From positions 1 through 10,418 of the forward strand of contig JAHHRT010000051.1 of assembly GCA_020025615.1 (NCBI GenBank): a stretch of 10,418 nucleotides of DNA, read 5' to 3'. The stretch is from Oscillospiraceae bacterium. GTDB taxonomy: Bacteria > Bacillota > Clostridia > Oscillospirales > Oscillospiraceae. Both the position numbers and the translations under genes were made by a program. Numbering within the stretch: the stretch's first letter is position 1; every line of letters begins with the position of its first letter. This document shows, in pieces, positions 1 through 6,795 of the stretch. The notes below the pieces were generated by a model, which was not told the origin of the DNA, did not search any database, and saw only the letters and a program-made list of their open reading frames with translations.

Positions 1-19
1 CGGTATCGTTACATTTTCA

Positions 20-49
20 AAAAAGCCGCTCCCTCGGGAGCGGCTTTTT
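20..49 (+). terminator. Terminator-like hairpin inside repeat block, copy 1
   Basis: A GC-rich stem (GCCGCTCCC at 25-33 with GGGAGCGGC at 36-44) is flanked by A-runs and by TTTTT at 45-49, which gives it the form of an intrinsic terminator. It may end a gene lying left of the window. However, the hairpin and the preceding CGGTATCGTTACA are repeated at 238-292, so it is also part of a repeat module. Function is inferred from shape only. Confidence 0.5.
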
Positions 50-50
50 C

Positions 51-119
51 CGTTCCAAGGCTCCCACTCTGGGGGTAGCGAAGCGATTCTGAATGGCAGT
101 GATTGCCGGGGGCAATCAC
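51..119 (+). repeat. Palindromic repeat module (GATTGCC hairpin type), forward copy
   Basis: The stretch contains GGGGGTAGCGAAGCGATTC (71-89) followed by a perfect hairpin, GTGATTGCC (99-107), GGG loop, GGCAATCAC (111-119). The reverse complement of the same module occurs at 10241-10310, with a second partial copy at 10326-10366 and a diverged one at 707-756. It is non-coding, with no open frame conserved between copies. The form resembles REP/BIME-type intergenic repeats, but I do not recognise a named family. Confidence 0.6.
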
Positions 120-147
120 ACCTTAATGCACTGGCACCGAAGGTGAC

Positions 148-250
148 TGAGAGGGCGAACCTGTACCTTCGATTTCATACCAGGTCGCAGTGTACGCACC
201 GTCTATATAGGGGTATTCGTCACTGCCCTGAACCAATCGGTATTGTTACA
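148..250 (+). repeat. Diverged repeat segments between two terminator-like hairpins
   Basis: ACTGAGAGGGCGAACCTG at 148-165 recurs near 9832-9849 in the same orientation. The segment around 190-250 (GTATTCGTCACTGCCCTG, then CGGTATTGTTACA) is a degenerate relative of the tandem unit at 9601-9661 and 9740-9800. No gene is supported here; the short open frames are not shared between copies. Confidence 0.4.
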
Positions 251-260
251 AGACTATTAG

Positions 261-292
261 AAAAGACCGCTCCCTCGGGAGCGGCCTTTTTT
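261..292 (+). terminator. Terminator-like hairpin inside repeat block, copy 2
   Basis: CCGCTCCC (267-274) pairs with GGGAGCGG (277-284). The stem extends outward through one A/C mismatch, and TTTTTT follows at 287-292. With the preceding CGGTATTGTTACA (238-250) it is a second copy of the structure at 1-49, about 238 bp downstream. There is no gene between the two hairpins to terminate, so it is best read as a repeat-borne hairpin that may still act as a terminator. Confidence 0.45.
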
Positions 293-326
293 GTCTGCCG
301 CGCAGGTGAAATTTCGTTCCTGTGAG

Positions 327-583
327 CAATGTAGGGAACGGTCTTGACCGTTCCGGCAACACAACTCATAAATGTCAAAATTTCTCAGGCGAATCCGTCC
401 AATCTTCGTAGATTTCCAGTGAAAAATTGCAGAATCCAGTCAAGTGTGTGCTCAGTGGGACTTATTCGAAAACAACAGCGTCGTGTTTCGGTGCCATTCA
501 TCATCCGCGATTGTACCGCGGAATGGTCAAGACCATTCCCTACATTGGTGCAGCTGAGAATTGGGGTACTGTGCATACTCTGG
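327..583 (+). repeat. Inverted-terminus (MITE-like) element, left copy, 5'-truncated
   Basis: The core at 327-547 begins CAATGTAGGGAACGGTC and ends with the near reverse complement GACCATTCCCTACATTG; the 29-bp termini differ at two positions. Each terminus contains its own perfect hairpin: GGAACGGTC/GACCGTTCC at 335-354 and GGAATGGTC/GACCATTCC at 520-539. By eye the core is about 91% identical to 9908-10129. The outer right arm (548-583) is present, but the matching outer left arm seen at 9873-9907 is missing, so this copy is truncated or recombined. No transposase and no clear target duplication are visible. A reverse-strand open frame (385-576) is broken by a one-base indel relative to the other copy, which argues against coding. 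Confidence 0.7.
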
Positions 584-622
584 CACCTGGTCTATTTTCG
601 GTCCTGCTCATCGCCCTCTCAG

Positions 623-700
623 GCCCGCAAGGCGGGCGGCTATTACGTGCACAGTGCAGTGCGATTCGTTACTGCCCTTCGCCGCTCGGTTTCGGTATCT
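623..700 (+). repeat. Hairpin plus TACGTGCAC repeat unit, diverged copy
   Basis: A GCCCGC-AAG-GCGGGC hairpin (623-637) leads into GGCTATTACGTGCACAGTGC and then ATTCGTTACTGCCC and CCGCTCGG. The same order (hairpin, TACGTGCAC, ATTCGT, CCGCTCGGTATCGG) occurs at 9721-9800. Non-coding repeat. Confidence 0.55.
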
Positions 701-706
701 GTTCCC

Positions 707-756
707 GGCAATCACTGCCATTTAGATTCGCTTCGCTACTCCCAAAGGGAGAGCCT
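707..756 (-). repeat. Palindromic repeat module (GATTGCC hairpin type), diverged inverted copy
   Basis: GGCAATCACTGCCATTTAG followed by ATTCGCTTCGCTACTCCC matches the reverse complement of 71-119, and matches 10253-10299 directly, with several substitutions. It sits about 50 bp upstream of the murI promoter and marks the right edge of the left repeat block. Confidence 0.55.
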
Positions 757-807
757 TTGCACTGTCCGCACTGCGGCCGCTATTTTTCAGGAAATGAGAC
801 ACAACCA

Positions 808-836
808 TTGAAAAGTTGACCGTTTTTTGATATGAT
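808..836 (+). promoter_or_regulatory. Sigma-A-type promoter for the murI operon
   Basis: TTGAAA (808-813), a 17-bp spacer, then TATGAT (831-836). The -10 hexamer is preceded by TGA, forming an extended -10. Transcription would start near 843, leaving a leader of about 120 nt before murI. No riboswitch class is recognisable in that leader. Assigned by consensus match only. Confidence 0.7.
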
Positions 837-965
837 ATAGTGAAAGAGGGTCTGTGCATATGGTCTGCGTGTCATTTCCCCAGACCTTCGGCCTGTTTTC
901 TTGCAGGATCTGATCCCTTCCCCGGTATCCCGGGAGAAATCATCCTGAATAGTAAGGTGAACAAC

Positions 966-1730
966 ATGAATCGCAAAGACGATCTGATTGCCGTTTTTGA
1001 TTCCGGCGTAGGCGGAATCAGTGTGCTGCGGCATCTGGTAAAGCTGCTGCCCGCGGAACGGTTTCTGTATTTTGGCGATTCAGCCAACGCCCCCTATGGC
1101 ACCCGCTCCCGGGAGGAGGTCGAAAAGCTGACCTTCGCCGCCGTGGAGTCCCTGCTGCCCCGTGGGCTTAAAGCCCTGGTGGTGGCCTGTAATACCGCAA
1201 CCTCTGCCGCAATTGACAGCCTTCGCAGTGCTTACCCTGACCTCATCATCGTAGGCATCGAACCGGCCCTCAAGCTGGCTGCCGACCACTTCCCCGGAGG
1301 CAGAATCGGCGTGATGGCAACCCCCATGACCCTGGCTGAGGAAAAATTCTCTCATCTTCTTTCCCGTTACCACCGGGACAGCGAAATCTATAAGCTGCCG
1401 GCCCCCGGCCTTGTGGAGCTGGTGGAAGCCGGGGCGGGCAACTCCCCCCAGGCAGAAGCCCTGCTCCGTAAGCTCCTGGCCCCCTATGTTGGGAAGCTGG
1501 ATGCCGTTGTGCTGGGCTGCACCCATTACCCCTTTGCAGCCAAGGCCCTTTCCAGAGTCCTTGGCCCGGAAGTCGCCCTGCTGGACGGCGGCGAAGGCAC
1601 CGCCCGGGAGACCTGCCGGCGCTTAGAGCAGGCGGACCTTTTGCGGCAGGGTGCAGGAGAAATCATCATAGAAAACAGCAGCCGGGAGCCGGCCCTCAAG
1701 GCCCTTTCCCTCACACTGCTGAACAGCTAA
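966..1730 (+). CDS. murI: Glutamate racemase
   Basis: Converts L-glutamate to D-glutamate in the cytoplasm for peptidoglycan precursors, without a cofactor, using two cysteines. The 254-residue product has the usual family length. Visible motifs are FDSGVGG (residues 11-17), GDSANAPYG (37-45), VACNTATSAA with catalytic Cys75, GIEPA (97-101), and LGCTHYPF with the second catalytic Cys185 and His187. The frame stays open upstream to a GTG at 840, but that codon overlaps the promoter's start region. The ATG at 966 has a Shine-Dalgarno-like AAGGTGA (954-960) and places the FDSGVGG motif at its normal distance from the N terminus. It is the first gene of a forward operon with udk 49 nt downstream. 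No key residue is missing. Identification is secure. Confidence 0.95.
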   Translation: MNRKDDLIAVFDSGVGGISVLRHLVKLLPAERFLYFGDSANAPYGTRSREEVEKLTFAAVESLLPRGLKALVVACNTATSAAIDSLRSAYPDLIIVGIEPALKLAADHFPGGRIGVMATPMTLAEEKFSHLLSRYHRDSEIYKLPAPGLVELVEAGAGNSPQAEALLRKLLAPYVGKLDAVVLGCTHYPFAAKALSRVLGPEVALLDGGEGTARETCRRLEQADLLRQGAGEIIIENSSREPALKALSLTLLNS

Positions 1731-1732
1731 TG

Positions 1733-1753
1733 CGTTCCCCCTCTTTGGGAACG
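1733..1753 (+). other. Intercistronic hairpin between murI and udk
   Basis: CGTTCCC (1733-1739) pairs with GGGAACG (1747-1753) across a 7-nt loop, directly after the murI stop. No T-run follows, so it is not a standard terminator. It may stabilise or separate the mRNA of the two genes, which is inference. Confidence 0.35.
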
Positions 1754-1779
1754 GCTAACCGATATGGAGGAACTACTGT

Positions 1780-2445
1780 ATGAACAATAATATTCTTGTA
1801 ATTGGCATTGCCGGCGGTACCGGCAGCGGAAAAACCACTCTGATGCGGAATCTGGTGGCCCAGCTGGGCGATCAGGCTACCGTCATCAGCCATGACAGCT
1901 ACTACAAGCGCCATGACGACCTCACCTATGAGCAGCGCTGCCGTCTCAACTATGACGAGCCCGCTGCCTTCGACACCAGCCTCATGGTCTACCACCTGGA
2001 GCAGCTGCGCAGAGGCCGGGCCATCGACTGCCCCGTCTACGACTTCACCATCCATAACCGCACCGATGCCACCATCCACCTGGAGCCTAAGAAGGTCATC
2101 ATCGTGGAAGGCATCCTGATTTTTGAGAACCAGCCCCTGCGGGACCTCATGGATATCCGCATCTTCGTGGATACCGACGCCGACGTCCGTCTGTGCCGCC
2201 GGATCAAGCGGGACGTCACCAAGCGGGACCGCTCCCTGGAAAGCGTCCTCATGCAGTACCTGCAAACCGTAAAGCCCATGCACGAGCTGTACGTGGAGCC
2301 CAGCAAGCGGTATGCGGATATTGTGGTGCCCGAGGGCGGCAAGAATGTGGTTGCCCTGGATATGATTACGGGCCGGATTCAGCGCCATCTGCGGGAAGTA
2401 GAAGACATTCAGGAAGCTGAGGAAGTATGCAATACCAATCCCTGA
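1780..2445 (+). CDS. udk: Uridine kinase
   Basis: Phosphorylates uridine (and usually cytidine) with ATP or GTP to the 5'-monophosphate in pyrimidine salvage. The 221-residue product has a P-loop GGTGSGKTT (residues 12-20) and SHDSYYK (37-43) with the likely catalytic Asp39. YDEPAAFD (58-65), PVYDFTIHNRT (85-95) and VIIVEGIL form the nucleoside site, and an arginine-rich lid carries RRIKRDVTKRDRS. Length is close to the usual 205-215 with a short extra C-terminal tail. The start at 1780 follows GGAGG (1766-1770) by 9 nt. The last 19 nt overlap the start of the HAD gene, indicating co-transcription and probable translational coupling. Identification is secure; strict uridine versus uridine/cytidine preference cannot be read from sequence. 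Confidence 0.93.
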   Translation: MNNNILVIGIAGGTGSGKTTLMRNLVAQLGDQATVISHDSYYKRHDDLTYEQRCRLNYDEPAAFDTSLMVYHLEQLRRGRAIDCPVYDFTIHNRTDATIHLEPKKVIIVEGILIFENQPLRDLMDIRIFVDTDADVRLCRRIKRDVTKRDRSLESVLMQYLQTVKPMHELYVEPSKRYADIVVPEGGKNVVALDMITGRIQRHLREVEDIQEAEEVCNTNP

Positions 2446-3050
2446 TTTTCGACATTGACGGGACCCTGTGGGACTCCCGCGCCCTGGTTGCCGAGGGCTA
2501 TAATCGGCAGCTGCGGAAGGAAGGTCTGGACCACCTTGCCATTACCGCGGAGGAGCTGCGGCCCCTCTTCGGAAAGCCCCTGCCGGAAATTGCAGAAGTC
2601 CTGTTTACGGAGTTTGCACCGGCGGAGCGGGTGGCCCTCATTGACCGCTGCACCGTATCTCAGAACCAGCTGCTCCAGGAGGACCCCTGCCACATCGGCT
2701 ATCCCCAGGTGCAGGAAACCATTGCCGCTCTGTCCCGGAAGTATCGGCTGTTCATCGTCAGCAACAGCAACCAGGGCTACCCGGAGCTGTGCATGGAAAA
2801 GCTGGGGCTCACCCCCTATATCGAAGACCATCTCTGCTTCGGAGATACCGGCACCTCTAAGGGCCAGACCATCCGAACCCTGATGGCAAAAAACCACATT
2901 GAAAATGCCGCCTATGTGGGCGATACCCAGGGCGACTATGAAGCCACTCTGGAAGCGCAGATTCCCTTTATCTGGGCCAGCTACGGCTTTGGTCAGCCCC
3001 AGGGCTATGCCCATAAGATTCAAACAATCTCTCAGCTTCTTGAGCTGTAA
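2427..3050 (+). CDS. HAD-superfamily phosphatase (subfamily IA, phosphoglycolate-phosphatase-like)
   Basis: A 207-residue cytoplasmic hydrolase with all four HAD motifs: FDIDGTL (8-14, nucleophile Asp9 and acid/base Asp11), VSNSN (111-115, motif II Ser112), Lys145 in TSKG (motif III), and GDTQGDY (165-171, metal-binding acidic residues). A helical cap lies between motif I and motif II, as in subfamily IA. Such enzymes dephosphorylate small phosphorylated metabolites; the substrate cannot be assigned. The start ATG lies inside the end of udk (19-nt overlap), with GAGG/AGGAAG upstream inside udk. DUF89 follows after 15 nt. Its place behind a nucleoside kinase makes a nucleotide or damaged-nucleotide substrate possible, but this is inference only. 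Confidence 0.85.
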   Translation: MQYQSLIFDIDGTLWDSRALVAEGYNRQLRKEGLDHLAITAEELRPLFGKPLPEIAEVLFTEFAPAERVALIDRCTVSQNQLLQEDPCHIGYPQVQETIAALSRKYRLFIVSNSNQGYPELCMEKLGLTPYIEDHLCFGDTGTSKGQTIRTLMAKNHIENAAYVGDTQGDYEATLEAQIPFIWASYGFGQPQGYAHKIQTISQLLEL

Positions 3051-3065
3051 CAGAAAGGAGCCCCT

Positions 3066-3941
3066 ATGTCCATTGCCATGAACTCCCAGTGCTTGGAGTG
3101 CAACTTAAAACGAAATCTGGCCCTTGCCAGATCCCTGGGCACCGAAGAACAGGCTATGGCCTTCGCAAAGGCCCTGATGCAGCTGCATCTCAATGCCCCC
3201 GAAAATGCGCCTTCCCCCTATCTGGGGCCGCAGATCGCCGACCTGCTCCATGAGATGTACGGCCTTCCCATCGACCGTTACCACCAGGAAAAAATCGACT
3301 CCAACCGCTTCTTCCTGGACCGGGAGGAACAGATTCGGGAAAAGGTGGAGTCCGCCCCGGACCCTGTGTATGCAGGGCTGCAATTTGCCATTCTGGGCAA
3401 TTATCTGGACTTTTCCGCCCTCCAAGGGAATGTAAGCTTTGACACGCTGGAGGATATGCTCAGCAAAGCCCTGGAAATGGAACTGGATCGGGACTGCTAC
3501 AGCCGCTTCCTCAAGGACCTGGAAACCGGGAAGACCCTGCTGTACCTTACAGACAACGCCGGAGAAATCGGCTTTGACAAGATCTTTGCCCAGCAGATTC
3601 AGAAGCGCTTCCCCCACCTGGAGATCACCTTCTGCGTCCGGGGTGCCATCTGCCAGAACGACGCCACCCGGGCCGATGCCCAGGAAGTGGGACTTCCCTT
3701 CCCCCTGATGGACAACGGCAGCCGCATTGCCGGAAATATGCCGGAGCACGTCAGCCCCGAAGCCCGGGCCGCCATGGAACGTGCAGATGTGGTCCTTGCC
3801 AAGGGCATGGGCAATGTGGAAACCATGTACGGCTGCCCCTATCATGTGTACTACGCCTTCCTTGTGAAGTGCCAGCATTTCATTGACATTTTTAAGAAGC
3901 CGCTGTTTACCCCCATGTTCGTGGAGGAACCCCATAAATAA
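3066..3941 (+). CDS. DUF89 / ARMT1-like metal-dependent phosphatase
   Basis: A 291-residue protein with the hallmarks of the DUF89 family, described as metal-dependent phosphatases proposed to act on damaged or overflow metabolites. Seen here are an N-terminal Cys pair (CLEC, Cys9 and Cys12) and a helical first half. TDNAGEIGFD (162-171) carries Asp163, Asn164 and the acidic residues that normally bind the metal. RGAICQNDAT (192-201) with Asp199 and Asp204 and DVVLAKGMGNVET (241-253) with Lys246 and Asn250 follow. A strong AAAGGAG (3054-3060) sits 5 nt before the ATG; a second in-frame ATG at 3078 is less likely. It is the last gene of the murI operon and stops 3 nt before the terminator stem. 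The substrate is unknown. Family call firm, activity inferred. Confidence 0.85.
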   Translation: MSIAMNSQCLECNLKRNLALARSLGTEEQAMAFAKALMQLHLNAPENAPSPYLGPQIADLLHEMYGLPIDRYHQEKIDSNRFFLDREEQIREKVESAPDPVYAGLQFAILGNYLDFSALQGNVSFDTLEDMLSKALEMELDRDCYSRFLKDLETGKTLLYLTDNAGEIGFDKIFAQQIQKRFPHLEITFCVRGAICQNDATRADAQEVGLPFPLMDNGSRIAGNMPEHVSPEARAAMERADVVLAKGMGNVETMYGCPYHVYYAFLVKCQHFIDIFKKPLFTPMFVEEPHK

Positions 3942-3943
3942 GC

Positions 3944-3982
3944 AAATTTCCCCAAGGGATCGATCCCTTGGGGAAATTTTTT
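3944..3982 (+). terminator. Strong intrinsic terminator of the murI-udk-HAD-DUF89 operon
   Basis: A perfect 36-bp palindrome: AAATTTCCCCAAGGGAT (3944-3960), CG, then ATCCCTTGGGGAAATTT (3963-3979), with TTTTTT at 3977-3982. It begins 3 nt after the DUF89 stop. The reverse strand continues TTTGCTTATTTAT, so it could also stop spoIIE transcription arriving from the right, although spoIIE ends about 195 bp away. The remaining AT-rich 3983-4174 shows no gene. Confidence 0.88.
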
Positions 3983-4174
3983 AGCAAAAATCAAGGAAAT
4001 TCCCAATTTCCCGTCGGTGTATTTTCTACGGAAAAATTCGATTTTCTCAGAGATTTCGGTATTGTTTCTGAAATCCTGACAGGAATTTTTTCTTTTCCCT
4101 ACATCTTGTGATGATTCTACATTTTTGCATCCTACATCTAGTGTTTCGACAGATTTTGCACCTCCCCCGTGGTA

Positions 4175-6082
4175 TTATGTAGATAAGCTGGTGGGCCGAA
4201 GGCGAAGCACCGCTGCGGTGGCATCGTCCTCCGTCTTCCCACAGCCCCTCTCCAGAAGCTTTTCCGCCAACTCCCCTGGCGGTGCATCCGGAGCCCATTC
4301 CATACGGCGCAGGGCATCCTCTCCGTCCACGCCGTCGCTGACCAGAATCAGCACCTCCCCCCGGCGCAGGGACAGCCGCATTACCGCTTCACGGGTCTCC
4401 CCCACGGAAATCCCCGGCGGTGGCGTGGCTGTCCCAATTTTTTCGGTTCCTTTGGGCCCCATCACCCAGGAGGGCGCCGCCCCCCACTTGTAGAGCACCG
4501 CCTTGCCTGTATCCAGCCGCACCTCTGCCAAATCTACCGTCACCGCCCCGGCCTGGCCCCGAAGGGTCAGCAGACTATTGAGGGTTCCCAGCACCGATTC
4601 CGGCGGGAAGCCCGAGGCAAGCATCTGGTGGATGAGATTGCCCGCTGTTCTTCCCTCCTCTGCTGCCCCCAGTCCTGTGCCCATGCCGTCACAGAGCACC
4701 ACATAGTATCGGCAGCCAATGCCGGCAAAGGCCATGCAGCAATCCCCGTTGGCTTGCTGCTTCCGTCGGGAGCGGGCTGAGACCTGGATGCTGTAGCTGG
4801 CCCGCAGACGCTGGCTGCGCCGCGGCATCTGGTCCGCCAGTTTTTGCAGATACAGGGACAGAAAGCGGTACTGCTGGATCAGCGCCCGCCGGAACTCCTC
4901 CCGGCGGCGGTGCTCCCCCTTCATCACCCGCAGCTGCTCCTGACTGCGCTTCAGCTCCGTCACCAATCGGTCGGTTTTCCGGCAGGTTATCGCCAGGGGA
5001 TTTAACAGCAGCGCGGTGGTCAGCCGCTCCTGCACCTTGCAGCTTTTCCCGTAGGGACAGGCCGTACAGGCCCGCTGCCGGGCTTTTTCCACCAAAGCCT
5101 GCTCGTCGATTCCCGGCTGCCCCTGCTCCAGCAAAATCCGCTGCATCCGGGTCATCACCCCGGCGGACAGCTCCAACCGCACCTGGGCCACGCCGGTAGG
5201 CCCGCGGCGGCATCCGGCTTCCGGACGCAGAGGCAGAAGCATCCCAAGCCCTCCGCCAAGAATCAGCCCCGGCAGGGGCAGCGCATCCCAGGTCCCGCTC
5301 ACCGCCATCACCAGAAGACAGGCCGCCGCGGGGGCGCAATACCGCACCCACCGGGCAGAAAACGGAATCATCCGCAGAAGATAGGCAATGCACAGCACCG
5401 CCGTCATAGGCACCCGGGTGATCTGGGCCAGGTCAAGGCCCAGTCCGGCCAGGGCCGCTCCGGGGAAGGTGCCCGTGCTTCCCAAGATTCCCGCAGCCAG
5501 ATACCCCAGACCGAAATAGGGAAACGGCACCACCTGGGATACCGCCAGCACCAGAACGCCCCCTGTCAGCCAGTCCGTCACCGCATCCCGGTGATAGAGC
5601 GTCTGGTTCCACAGAGCCGCCGTGCCGCCGGCAATGACAATCCGCAGAAAATACGTGAACAGGTCCAGCTGCTCCTGCCAGACGATTTGATAAAAAAGCC
5701 CCAGACAGGACACCAGGCTGGATGCCATCAAGCTCAGCAGTAAGGTCTGCTCCCGCAGCTTCTTCCGGCTGCCAATGAGCATCGCCAGCATCCCTCCGGC
5801 GGCGGCCCATACCACGCCCTGCAATCCGGCGTGTCCCCAGAAAATCCGATAGCCCAGCATACTCCCCAGGGTCATCACCAGGGCCTGCCACCCCGACATG
5901 GCACAAATCACCCCCATGGCAATGGGCTGGAAGGTATGCCGGATGCTGGCGGCACTGAGGAGAAAGCCCCCCAGTCCATAGCCTGCGGCCCAGGTCCCCG
6001 CCCGAAATCTTGGGTCCTCCATCCACCGCCGGAACTGCCGTTTCCCCCGGCGCAGATAGGTTTCCGCCATCATATGTATCAA
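4175..6082 (-). CDS. spoIIE: Stage II sporulation protein E, SpoIIE serine phosphatase
   Basis: A membrane PP2C-type phosphatase that in Bacillus dephosphorylates SpoIIAA to release sigma-F in the forespore and interacts with FtsZ at the polar septum. The 635-residue product has a basic N terminus and about ten hydrophobic segments (residues ~30-290). A central region holds the cysteine cluster C339-x2-C342-x5-C348 and a basic helical stretch (~370-420). The C-terminal phosphatase domain (~440-630) has metal-site motifs GD (446-447), CDGMG with Asp465, SDG with Asp583, and EDDAT with Asp619/620. Bacillus SpoIIE is about 827 residues; the shortening is mainly in the central region. A TTG at 6082 lies 5 nt from an AAAGGA (complement of 6088-6093), whereas the in-frame ATGs at 6073 and 6070 are 14-17 nt away, so the start is uncertain by up to four codons. 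The gene is monocistronic and divergent from the CYTH operon. Confidence 0.92.
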   Translation of the reverse strand: MIHMMAETYLRRGKRQFRRWMEDPRFRAGTWAAGYGLGGFLLSAASIRHTFQPIAMGVICAMSGWQALVMTLGSMLGYRIFWGHAGLQGVVWAAAGGMLAMLIGSRKKLREQTLLLSLMASSLVSCLGLFYQIVWQEQLDLFTYFLRIVIAGGTAALWNQTLYHRDAVTDWLTGGVLVLAVSQVVPFPYFGLGYLAAGILGSTGTFPGAALAGLGLDLAQITRVPMTAVLCIAYLLRMIPFSARWVRYCAPAAACLLVMAVSGTWDALPLPGLILGGGLGMLLPLRPEAGCRRGPTGVAQVRLELSAGVMTRMQRILLEQGQPGIDEQALVEKARQRACTACPYGKSCKVQERLTTALLLNPLAITCRKTDRLVTELKRSQEQLRVMKGEHRRREEFRRALIQQYRFLSLYLQKLADQMPRRSQRLRASYSIQVSARSRRKQQANGDCCMAFAGIGCRYYVVLCDGMGTGLGAAEEGRTAGNLIHQMLASGFPPESVLGTLNSLLTLRGQAGAVTVDLAEVRLDTGKAVLYKWGAAPSWVMGPKGTEKIGTATPPPGISVGETREAVMRLSLRRGEVLILVSDGVDGEDALRRMEWAPDAPPGELAEKLLERGCGKTEDDATAAVLRLRPTSLST

Positions 6083-6134
6083 CCACGTCCTTTCACTGAT
6101 GATAGAAAAATCCTACCACTTCCTTAGAAATTAT

Positions 6135-6148
6135 CCTGTCGGAACAGG
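6135..6148. promoter_or_regulatory. Possible Spo0A-box-like palindrome upstream of spoIIE
   Basis: CCTGTCGGAACAGG is an inverted repeat (CCTGT/ACAGG) containing TGTCGGA, one mismatch from the 0A box TGTCGAA. It lies about 55-65 bp upstream of the spoIIE start. In Bacillus spoIIE is activated by Spo0A, so the position makes sense. However, I could not place convincing -35/-10 hexamers for spoIIE beside it. Weak evidence. Confidence 0.25.
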
Positions 6149-6164
6149 CTGGCGGGAAAGATTC

Positions 6165-6193
6165 TTGCATCTTTTCCTTTCGGCGTGTATAAT
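6165..6193 (+). promoter_or_regulatory. Sigma-A promoter for the CYTH-exonuclease-aminotransferase operon
   Basis: TTGCAT (6165-6170), a 17-bp spacer and a perfect TATAAT (6188-6193). Transcription would start near 6200, about 20 nt before the CYTH ATG at 6222. This excludes the upstream in-frame codons (including an ATG at 6192 inside the -10) as translation starts. Confidence 0.82.
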
Positions 6194-6221
6194 GGACGCA
6201 AATCTGATAGGAGAGACAGAC

Positions 6222-6794
6222 ATGGGAAAAGAATTTGAGCTCAAATACAAAGCAGACCCGGAAATCCTGGCAGGCATCCGGGCCCGGCTGGGGGACTTTA
6301 CCCCCATCACCATGGAAACCCACTATTACGACACCCCCGGCGGAGACCTGGGTGCTCTGCGGTGGACCCTGCGGCGGAGAATGGAAAACGGCGTCTCCAT
6401 CTGCGGTCTCAAGACCCCGGGCACCAACGACATCCGGGGCGAGTGGGAAGTGGAAAACCGCTCCATCACCGAGGGTGTGGCAGCTCTGTGCCGGCTGGAT
6501 GTACCGGAGGGCTTTCAGGAAATGACGAAAACGGGCCTGGTAGAGGTCTGCGGTGCCCGATTTACCCGGCTTGCCAAGCTGGTAAGCTACCCCGGCGGCA
6601 GTGCAGAAGTGGCCCTGGACCAGGGTGTTTTCCTGGGCGGTGGGAAGGAGCTTCCCTTCTCTGAGCTGGAAGTGGAGCTGAAATCCGGCAGTCGGGAGGC
6701 TGTGGAAGCCTTTGCCGCAGAGCTTGCCCGGAACCTGGAGACCCAGTCTGTCAGCAAATTTGAGCGGGCCCTGGCCCTGGCAAGGGGAGAATGA
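6222..6794 (+). CDS. CYTH-domain protein (probable triphosphate-processing enzyme)
   Basis: CYTH proteins form a beta-barrel tunnel that binds triphosphates with metal ions; bacterial members include inorganic triphosphatases, thiamine triphosphatases and class IV adenylate cyclases. The 190-residue product opens with the signature EFELK (Glu4, Glu6, Lys8; ExExK). Basic tunnel residues LRRR (50-53) and Lys64 follow, then EWEVE (74-78), Arg113 and Arg116, EVALD (129-133), and the acidic ELEVE (148-152). This set suits a hydrolase of tripolyphosphate or a nucleoside triphosphate, but the substrate cannot be read. The ATG at 6222 has AGGAGAG (6209-6215) 6 nt upstream and a promoter that leaves no room for an earlier start. 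The exonuclease ATG follows its stop after one base, so they are surely co-transcribed. Confidence 0.87.
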   Translation: MGKEFELKYKADPEILAGIRARLGDFTPITMETHYYDTPGGDLGALRWTLRRRMENGVSICGLKTPGTNDIRGEWEVENRSITEGVAALCRLDVPEGFQEMTKTGLVEVCGARFTRLAKLVSYPGGSAEVALDQGVFLGGGKELPFSELEVELKSGSREAVEAFAAELARNLETQSVSKFERALALARGE

Positions 6795-6795
6795 T

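Noticed and set aside
385..576. Reverse-strand open frame in the left element with a similar frame in the right element (9895-10257)
   Set aside because: The two frames share sequence because the repeats are homologous. A one-base indel shifts the frame between copies, there is no ribosome binding site, and the peptides resemble no family, so coding is not supported.
344..819. Forward open frames across the left repeat block
   Set aside because: They run through hairpins and repeat boundaries, lack ribosome sites, and do not persist in the homologous repeats.
840..965. N-terminal extension of murI from the GTG at 840
   Set aside because: The codon sits at the end of the promoter's -10 region, at or before the transcription start. 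The ATG at 966 has a ribosome site and gives the normal protein length.
4098..4139. Three CTACAT motifs (including two CCTACATCT 33 bp apart) in the AT-rich gap after spoIIE
   Set aside because: They are too short and irregular, no nearby gene start needs an operator, and they probably reflect chance in low-complexity DNA.
4145..4151. Exact Spo0A box (reverse complement TGTCGAA) just beyond the spoIIE stop
   Set aside because: A 7-mer is expected about once per window by chance, and it lies at the 3' end of spoIIE, not upstream of a gene.
6099..6221. Upstream start for the CYTH gene
   Set aside because: The extension covers the -35 and -10 hexamers; the ATG at 6222 has the ribosome site and directly precedes the ExExK motif.
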